From assembly GCA_963575745.1 (NCBI GenBank), contig CAUYUJ010017862.1, forward strand, positions 148,670 to 212,669: DNA of 64,000 nucleotides, read 5' to 3'. The notes beneath the pieces are model-generated. The model was not told the origin of the DNA. It was given only the letters and a program-made list of their open reading frames with translations, and did no database searches. The stretch comes from Prorocentrum cordatum. Its lineage: Eukaryota > Sar > Dinophyceae > Prorocentrales > Prorocentraceae. The number at the start of each line of letters is the position of its first letter. Position 1 is the stretch's first letter. A program made the translations under genes and the position numbers. This document shows positions 53,351-60,719 of the stretch, piece by piece.

Positions 53351-54981
53351 TCTCTTCATCTCCGTCCAGAGCCCGCCTGCAGGGGAATGCGCCCGACCTC
53401 AACGCACGGGGTCCGGGCCTGGGAGCCGGGGGCCACGGCCGCTGCGCGCCGCAGACGTGGGGCCGAGGGGCCCGCGGGGCCCGCCCCGCCTCTCCCTGGG
53501 GCCCACAGCTTCGAGGATCACGGCACCGCCTGATTCAGGAGGGAGAGAAGCACACAGACACAATGAATCGTCGACTCCCCAGAACATATGGGAAAGCATG
53601 GGAAGTGGCGGGGAAGACGAAAGCCAAGAAAATATTGGATAATCTGGGGGAATCCTGTTAGTTGTGTCTATTTATTTGTGTGTCCCAGGGCCCCTTCACT
53701 GATTCGGCAGCAGATCATGGGAGCCTCGTGTGTCCTTTTAAGTCCGCTTGTGGAGCGCATGGGCGTGCGTTTGGCGTCTGGTAACTAGTCCATGAGAAGC
53801 GCCGATTCCGCGTCGATTGGCGTCGGTGTACCGTCGATTTAGCATGTATTAGCGCTAGATCGACGCCCCCCCCCCCCCGTGTGTCTGGTCGTTGAAAGTA
53901 TGTATTTTCGGACTCCCACATCCCAATCTACTTCAGGCGCCTTCGTACGTCGATAATCGATATGCTTTTGTTTTATTGATCGCACTCTCTGGACGGGCCC
54001 GAGCCCAATCTACTTGATCCGCTGTCCTACTTCATGTTTCCACATACTTCCGATTGGCGGGTAATTAGGTGTGTGTGTGTTTGTGTGTGGATATCACGGC
54101 CAGAGCCATGATATCTCCCCAGATGTCATGACAACTCCTCTTATTTCAGCGCGTCCCCTGGCTTCTCTCCAGTCCGCGCGCATGCTCCCCCCTACTCGTC
54201 GTCCTCCTCCTCTTCATCCTCCTCCTCCTCCTTTTCCTTTTTTTCTTGGCCGAGCTCAGAGCGGTCCAGCCGCTGAAGCGTCAGTGTGCTCGGTAGTCGG
54301 CGCCCGACTACCGAGCGATGCAAGGGCACAGATGCCTCGGTCTTCTCCGAGGCCCACAGCGCGCCTAAGACGCAGCAAGGAACATGCAATCTCTGTGCCC
54401 GTCGACCAAAATCACCTGAAGGTACCCACCCTCCACCCAACCACGTGCTCGGACGGGCACAGAGCCAGTACTGTAGCCATCGATAGACGACAACATCAGG
54501 AGCAAGTAAGAGAAGAGGAAGACGAGTAACATCTAGACTGTGAAGAGAGGGAAGAAGAGGCTCGCCCCTGGTGGCACGCCGCCAGGACGGCGAGCGACAG
54601 CTCAAAGCACGAATTTGGGGGACGGGGAGGCTTGGGGTGGCGCTCGACGGTTTGTTTCACCCGCCTTACCACTTGCGCCTCCCGTGCCCTCCCCGTCCCC
54701 TACAGAAGGCCACACAGCCTCCCCCTTGGTCGGCCCCTCGATAGTTCAACTACTCCGTGGTAGCGCGGAACACGAGTAAGACCCTCGTACCCGAGGGGCC
54801 GCCAAGGAGGGGGACGAATACGATTACTCCTCCTCCACCGACTCCAATCAGAGAACTCCTCCTCCAAGATGTGTCGCCCTAGGCGACAGAACATGCGGTA
54901 GCCGCGCGGCACCTCACAGCCTAAGGCTGGGCAAAGCACTGATACAAATCCACCCTCACTTGCGCACACATCCAAAACAAC
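53351..54981. other. Region downstream of LINE C, no gene recognised
   Basis: It may include the LINE C 3' UTR (minus strand). Notable are a GT-rich stretch (54070-54090), a perfect 13-bp stem with 3-base loop at 54288-54316 (GCTCGGTAGTCGG-cgc-complement), a 7-bp stem with loop CTA at 54872-54888, and a pyrimidine tract with T-run at 54205-54247, which could be a purine-rich tail on the minus strand. No convincing poly-A tail or target duplication was found. Confidence 0.45.
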
Positions 54982-57900
54982 TTACAAGCTCCTGCGAAGA
55001 CTCGCCGACAGAGTCATGAAAAAACGGGCCCTTTTGAAGGCCCGTCCAATCAGTACACCAACAGCCCGTGGAAGTTCAACCGCTTGGCTCTGTTGTCCAT
55101 GGTAGTCATGACAGCAGCGTACGGGTCCATGGTGACGCAGTTCTATCTCGTAATCACAATGTGTATGAATAATCATCATCTCTCTAGCATCTGCAGCACC
55201 AAACATACAACTATCAATCTCAGTGTGGCCCACTCGGGCACCAATAGTCCCAAAGTCTGGCATGAAGTTCTGAATATTGTCATAGGCCTTGCGCTCCACT
55301 ATGACCGCCACTGGAACGCCAGCCATGGTACCTGCTTGCAGTAGTCTCCACGCCGACCTCACTTGAGAATTGTCGCCAGAAAAGCTCTGTCGGCGTTGGG
55401 GAGGCAAACGTCGGATACCCCAGGGTTCAGTTTGGGTACGCCTTTGGTCAGGTCCGACTCCATGCCACGTTTTCCCACAAAGATGAATAAAAATAGCCCC
55501 TACATGGCCTGACTGCATACGAGTGACGATCATCCTCGTCTGCGACTCCTGTAGTCCAACAACCGTGCCGTCCTCGTCCTGCCCAGGGTATGTTTCCATT
55601 CCAAGGCCACATGCATGATGAAGCGCATCTGAAAACTCAACGTCGCACTCGGCTTGAAAGACATTGAGCAATACCATTGTACCGAGGTCGCCAGTCTGCA
55701 TGCGTCGAACTGCGTTGGGTACCTCACGTACTGGTAACCATACCTCAGGGGCTTTGACAGGAACAAGCCTGTCACCTTTGCCGCCAAGTGGGTCTCCATA
55801 GCGAGCCCGCTGTTTGACCACCCTGTAGTTGTATCCTTGCTGAACTTGCTTCCTCTCACGTAGTAGATCTTCCTGCCGTAGAAGTTCAGCTTCATCAGCG
55901 GAGAGAAGGTCCCCATTGTCCAACAGCCATGATATACACCTGTTGCCTCGTCTGCGCAAGTGCCGTAAAAGATTGGAGCGATCTCCAAACACTGTGCCAC
56001 ACGCTCCACACTGCGTGCCTCGTGCAACCAGTTGGGCTCCATCAATCGGCTGATGATCCAAAAAGTGTTTGCGCCAGGCCGACTCCTTCGAGCATACCCA
56101 TCCACAAGTATAGCACACGAATTTCTTCTCCAAGTCCGCAGTGACCGTCGGCGCCATCTGGGCGTTAAGACTTCTTTCTGCCATCTGCATTTGGACATTC
56201 TCCAGTTCCCTATACACATGATACTCCCATGCAGTCTTGACTTCATTCAAGAAGCTCTTCGTGTTCAGTCTGGCGTACTGGAACCACTGCTGCACCGTCC
56301 ACGCTGCGCGAGCTCCATCCTTGCTGTAACTATCAAGCCACTCCAAGTCGTCACGAAGCAGTGAGACCCAAGATCCACGTTCGTCAGCCAACTGGTCGAG
56401 GAGAAACCATAGGACGACAGGAGCCTGCAAAAACATCTTCCCAAAGTACATTAACCTCTTCTTACGAATAATATCTCTCAGATGCAGTCTCCTCGCAGAA
56501 CATAGAACTTGTTCGTCGTTGTAGAAGCTGGTGGTCTGGCGATGGTGCTGCAAGCCTTGTGCCGCACGATATGTCGATATTCGAGGTGTCTCTAGCCGTT
56601 GTAGGAGTGACTCGCTGAGCGCTGTCCACGTCTCGGCTAGGTAGGTGAGATGCACGTTGGCCAAGGTATCAACAAGATTCGTTTTCGCTGGCCTCGTCAT
56701 ACCCCCAAATTTCGAGATCATCTTCTTAACAGGCATAGCCGCAATCTTCTGCTTCTGCACCAAGTGTGCTATCCGAGGACCCATCTCGAGGCGACGGTTG
56801 ATCATCGTCCCTAAGTACTTGTACTCCTTCACCACGTGCACCTGGATATCCCACCGTGTAGGTATAATCAAAAGTTCATCTTCATTATCCAGTCGATCTC
56901 TCAAGTCGACAGGTGCTTGCCTGCTAGGTATGATAAACATGGCTGACTTGGATTTCTTGTAGTTAACCAAAAAGCCGTGCGAGAGCATAGCCACATGGAC
57001 TGCATCCGCGACTTCACCAGCGAGTTGTATAGGATCTTGTCCTACCTCAACAGACTGCATAATTAGCGCATCGTCAACGAAGGAAATATCTGTGAGGTGG
57101 GGGTCGTCTTGTAGTTCCGCAGGTGCAAAACAACTCTGGACTCCATCCACCCGCAGCGGCAAGCTGGCACCTAGCGGTCGTAGGGCCTCGTCAATGCTCT
57201 TGAGAGGCTTGCAGAACGCTGCGTTGAAGATCGCGTCGGCTAGAGAGCTTCCTGGGCGCGAGCTCCTGCGTGACCTTGCGACAGTATTGATAGTATTAGT
57301 GCCGAAGTGCGTATCTCGATGTCCTTCGATCAGTAGGGCCAAAAGGTGAGGGCGCGCTCCAAGGCCATCCAAGGCTGCTGGTTGTGAAAGGATAAAGGTC
57401 AACAGGGGAAGCATCGCTATGGGCAAGTCGTGATGATGTATGATGTATTCATCGTCTCCATCTGGGTCGCCGAGTCGAGGTAGAACCATACTGCGCACCA
57501 CCGAATAGAAGGCCTGTACCAAATCAATAAAATACAGAATAGCCGATCGGCCTTGGAGCTGCGCCGCTTGAATAAACGAAACTGCGATGTGAACCAGCAG
57601 CGCAGGGCCTTTGGCAGGTCGACCTCCACACTGAGTATCGCGGAGGAGTATGTCAAGATATCGTGTGAGTTGCTGCCGTAGAAACTTATGCCAACACTTG
57701 CTCACCACCCCATTCAACAAGATGGAACGATACGTTTGTAGTTGCTGCCCAGGTCCGCCTGTTTTAAGTAAAGGAAACACAACGCCATGCTTCCAATCGA
57801 AGGGCTCCTGCTGGTACACGCTCGTCTTGAACATAATCGGCCCGTAGTGCCGAGCAGCGGCGCGAGGGCAAATACGCAAAAGATCGCCATGTATATCATC

Positions 57901-60666
57901 CTTCCCTGGAGCCTTACGCCGCTTGACTCGTGAAAACATTCCTGCCACCAATCCAACATGCGGTAAGCACGCAGTGTCCAACTCTGCACCATCAATGTCG
58001 TGATGCAGGCGCTCATTGTATTTTGTCCTCAAAGCGTTATCGTCCATTAACTCTGCGTCCTCGATGTTCGCGAAGTATTCCAGTATCATCAAATCGGCTT
58101 CCTTGTCCGTCGTTGCCACCTGCCCTGCCGAGTCCACCAGCATAGGATATCTGCTGGACTTTCCCTTCCTGCCTCCATACTTAAGCAGTATCTTAAGTAG
58201 TCGCCATTCCCCATGTGGTTCGTTGTTCGCAGCACACACATCCATCTGCCTCGAGAGGTCTTCCAAGAAGGCCGTGCGGTCAGCATCAACCGCTCGCCGA
58301 ACTTTCTTAGCAGTATTAGCCAAGAATGTGCGAAGGTGATCTTGAAAGTCGTTAGCCGTGAGGCAGCCCTCCCGCATTTTTTGTCCATGACAGCGAAGCT
58401 GACGAACATCGGGTTGCCAAGGCAGTTCCTGGCGAGGTCGAAAGAGCGGATCATCCAGATGGTGAAGTAGTTCTCGCCAAGGTGGTCTGGCTTCATTGTG
58501 CTCAGGAAGCCATCGCCGTGCCCGCATAACGTACCTACGTAGTCGTACAAGTTCCATCGTAGACTCAGAAACATATCCTTTATAAGATGTCAATCTGTTG
58601 GTACCAAAACATGTTCTAGCAGCACGCCTGACCAACTGATTCGTCATTTCAAGATGGTCATTTACATCGAGCTCCCACTCCGGCAGTACTGCGTTGTCCA
58701 AGATGGTAGTGAACTGTTTTACCTTGCTCTCGTCCTTGAGCTTAGACTGATCAAGATGCAGCGCCGAACGCTGTTTGCCAACTGTGCGAACTCCGCTCGT
58801 CCTCAGATCCAAGATAACTGGATGATGATCTTCTCCATCGCTGTAAGAGTCGAATCCATAGTCAACCTGGCATTGAGTTACTGTGTCAGCCCAATGTGAG
58901 TCCAGAAGTATGTGGTCAATACGATGTCGGACTCCAGCAATAGAGGTATATGTGTGTCCACCTTCATGCGGGTGCCAAGTAGAAGCAAGAGACAACTGGT
59001 GTGCTTCTAGTACTCTGCGCATAGCTTTTGCAGGTCCATCGTCGCAGGCAGGGACACAGTATTCTGGATGAAATCTGCCAACTAGCTCCCGAGGCCCACT
59101 CGAAGATACATCTGCCTGCCCGATCTTGGCGTTCATGTCTCCAAGTACGATAGCAGGAGGCCACCGCGACATCATCTCCTGAACATTGGCCCACCAATCA
59201 GTGTACGAAATGCTCTCGTGCCTCTCGTGCGGGGCGTGCACCACGTAAACGAAGATATCGAACTCGGTTGTCGTCAGCCTGACCACCAAAAGCCTCGGGT
59301 CCTTGTAGATTAGTCTGACATTGTTTTTCTTGAACAACTTCTCGCCATTTGGCACTGAGCAATACGGTTTGTTCATGTTCACTAGCAATGTGCAGCCAAG
59401 CTTCGACTGCTCTCCTGAGCCGATAATGTAGAAACCGTCTCGAATCCCTGGTGCCGCCGGTGATGGAGCCTCCTGCAGGCCAACGAGGTGCGCTCCCAGT
59501 TGCTGAAATTGGAGCCGTATCTGCTGTCCTCTGTGAAATTGCCCTGCTTGCGGCTCCCCCATGTTGGCACGCTGTGTGTTGAAAGATATAACCCGAAGAT
59601 TCACGCTGAACGGTATAGTCTTCGTAGCTGTCCCTGTAGGTACTGCAGTCGGCTGGAGTATGGCTTGCTGTCGTATTGCCTGATATGTGAAGCCATGCTC
59701 CGTGAACTTGGGGTAGGCCGCGCTGTCCAAGTCCTCTCTATCTCTCAACATTGCCCATCCCCAGTTCAATACAGGATTGAGCTGTACTACCAGTTGCTGT
59801 GGAAGAGGTGGAGGTGGATGATCCTTCGCATGCTTCGCAATGACATCCGACATCTCGTTCCAGGGGTGCCCGTCATGACCAACTGTGTGAGACAGGGTAA
59901 TCCTCCTGGTACGTCGGGCAGCGTCAAGGGCGTGGCTCCCAAGTCGAGAGAAAGGTTCTTCCTGGGCCACTCCTGACGAAACGCGACACATCGCGGGTTG
60001 GCAGTCGCACACCACCTCCACCTCGACGTGCGCCTCGAGCTGCAAGGCATATAGTAGCGCCCATAAAATGCCTGCCGTCTCGGTGGTCACGCTGTTGATC
60101 TGGTGGTCGGACAGCTCCACGTTGATGCTGTCAACCACGTAGGCGCTGAAGTAGCCCAGGAACTTGAAACAATCGCCGTCAGTTGCCAGCACTGTGCAAG
60201 CCCAAGCTGAACTCGTAGGCTCACTATCGTGATAGGAGCCGTCGCAGAAGATGAAGATCTTGCTCACTGCATTCTCCAAACTCCGCGAAAGGGACATGGC
60301 CAGCATGCTATGCTCGTGGAGCGACATGCCATCAAGATTCCGCTGCAACTGAATGTGCCATCGAAGCCGTTGAAACACCAGGTGTAGTGGCTCAGGCGTC
60401 TCCAGTGAGCAAAAACGTCCATAGCAATTATACTGAGGTGAGACCTGGGCGTCAAGGTGCCCGAGCCTTTCTTCGGCTCTCGGAGTGCCTTCGATGAGTT
60501 GTGCATCGTGATTGCCACAAACCACTGGAGCAGCTCCGCTTCCCAACGTTTGCTGAGGTATATGTGCGGACGAGTCCGCAAAGTCACTTAGAAATCGAGC
60601 ATCTACTCTGACGGTGGTTCCCAGCCCACTCAGTCCAAGACTGGGAACCCGTAAAGCGTGGGCCAT
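54982..60666 (-). CDS. LINE C ORF2 polyprotein: RNase H, endonuclease, RT, zinc fingers, MTase-like
   Basis: ATG at 60666. The RNase H at about residues 137-285 has Asp142, Glu196, Asp221 and Asp274. The AP endonuclease at about 353-625 has FNTQR, Glu399 (GLQEAP), Asp510 and Asn512 (VLGDMNAK), HRIDHILL and Asp613-His614. The RT at about 880-1260 has RKAPGKDDIHGDLL, Asp1048 (FIDLVQAFYSVV), RPGSSLADAIFN and FVDD with Asp1198-Asp1199. Two Cys/His fingers lie near 1518-1540 and 1548-1575. The C-terminal domain (about 1690-1894) has HLCGKTWHG (Cys1730), VAVIVERKAYDN and IDSCMFGAADARE. The protein would nick target DNA, copy the RNA and degrade it. The N-terminal RNase H is unusual. Confidence 0.9.
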   Translation of the reverse strand: MAHALRVPSLGLSGLGTTVRVDARFLSDFADSSAHIPQQTLGSGAAPVVCGNHDAQLIEGTPRAEERLGHLDAQVSPQYNCYGRFCSLETPEPLHLVFQRLRWHIQLQRNLDGMSLHEHSMLAMSLSRSLENAVSKIFIFCDGSYHDSEPTSSAWACTVLATDGDCFKFLGYFSAYVVDSINVELSDHQINSVTTETAGILWALLYALQLEAHVEVEVVCDCQPAMCRVSSGVAQEEPFSRLGSHALDAARRTRRITLSHTVGHDGHPWNEMSDVIAKHAKDHPPPPLPQQLVVQLNPVLNWGWAMLRDREDLDSAAYPKFTEHGFTYQAIRQQAILQPTAVPTGTATKTIPFSVNLRVISFNTQRANMGEPQAGQFHRGQQIRLQFQQLGAHLVGLQEAPSPAAPGIRDGFYIIGSGEQSKLGCTLLVNMNKPYCSVPNGEKLFKKNNVRLIYKDPRLLVVRLTTTEFDIFVYVVHAPHERHESISYTDWWANVQEMMSRWPPAIVLGDMNAKIGQADVSSSGPRELVGRFHPEYCVPACDDGPAKAMRRVLEAHQLSLASTWHPHEGGHTYTSIAGVRHRIDHILLDSHWADTVTQCQVDYGFDSYSDGEDHHPVILDLRTSGVRTVGKQRSALHLDQSKLKDESKVKQFTTILDNAVLPEWELDVNDHLEMTNQLVRRAARTCFGTNRLTSYKGYVSESTMELVRLRRYVMRARRWLPEHNEARPPWRELLHHLDDPLFRPRQELPWQPDVRQLRCHGQKMREGCLTANDFQDHLRTFLANTAKKVRRAVDADRTAFLEDLSRQMDVCAANNEPHGEWRLLKILLKYGGRKGKSSRYPMLVDSAGQVATTDKEADLMILEYFANIEDAELMDDNALRTKYNERLHHDIDGAELDTACLPHVGLVAGMFSRVKRRKAPGKDDIHGDLLRICPRAAARHYGPIMFKTSVYQQEPFDWKHGVVFPLLKTGGPGQQLQTYRSILLNGVVSKCWHKFLRQQLTRYLDILLRDTQCGGRPAKGPALLVHIAVSFIQAAQLQGRSAILYFIDLVQAFYSVVRSMVLPRLGDPDGDDEYIIHHHDLPIAMLPLLTFILSQPAALDGLGARPHLLALLIEGHRDTHFGTNTINTVARSRRSSRPGSSLADAIFNAAFCKPLKSIDEALRPLGASLPLRVDGVQSCFAPAELQDDPHLTDISFVDDALIMQSVEVGQDPIQLAGEVADAVHVAMLSHGFLVNYKKSKSAMFIIPSRQAPVDLRDRLDNEDELLIIPTRWDIQVHVVKEYKYLGTMINRRLEMGPRIAHLVQKQKIAAMPVKKMISKFGGMTRPAKTNLVDTLANVHLTYLAETWTALSESLLQRLETPRISTYRAAQGLQHHRQTTSFYNDEQVLCSARRLHLRDIIRKKRLMYFGKMFLQAPVVLWFLLDQLADERGSWVSLLRDDLEWLDSYSKDGARAAWTVQQWFQYARLNTKSFLNEVKTAWEYHVYRELENVQMQMAERSLNAQMAPTVTADLEKKFVCYTCGWVCSKESAWRKHFLDHQPIDGAQLVARGTQCGACGTVFGDRSNLLRHLRRRGNRCISWLLDNGDLLSADEAELLRQEDLLRERKQVQQGYNYRVVKQRARYGDPLGGKGDRLVPVKAPEVWLPVREVPNAVRRMQTGDLGTMVLLNVFQAECDVEFSDALHHACGLGMETYPGQDEDGTVVGLQESQTRMIVTRMQSGHVGAIFIHLCGKTWHGVGPDQRRTQTEPWGIRRLPPQRRQSFSGDNSQVRSAWRLLQAGTMAGVPVAVIVERKAYDNIQNFMPDFGTIGARVGHTEIDSCMFGAADAREMMIIHTHCDYEIELRHHGPVRCCHDYHGQQSQAVELPRAVGVLIGRAFKRARFFMTLSASLRRSL

Positions 60667-60719
60667 AATCTCCGCTGAGGTCTCAGCCCCCGACGCTGGC
60701 TGAGACCCTTCCCATGCGC

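Noticed and set aside
52703-53661. Overlapping open frames of 160-260 codons on both strands
   Set aside because: High GC lowers stop frequency, there is no domain, and the MITE termini lie inside them.
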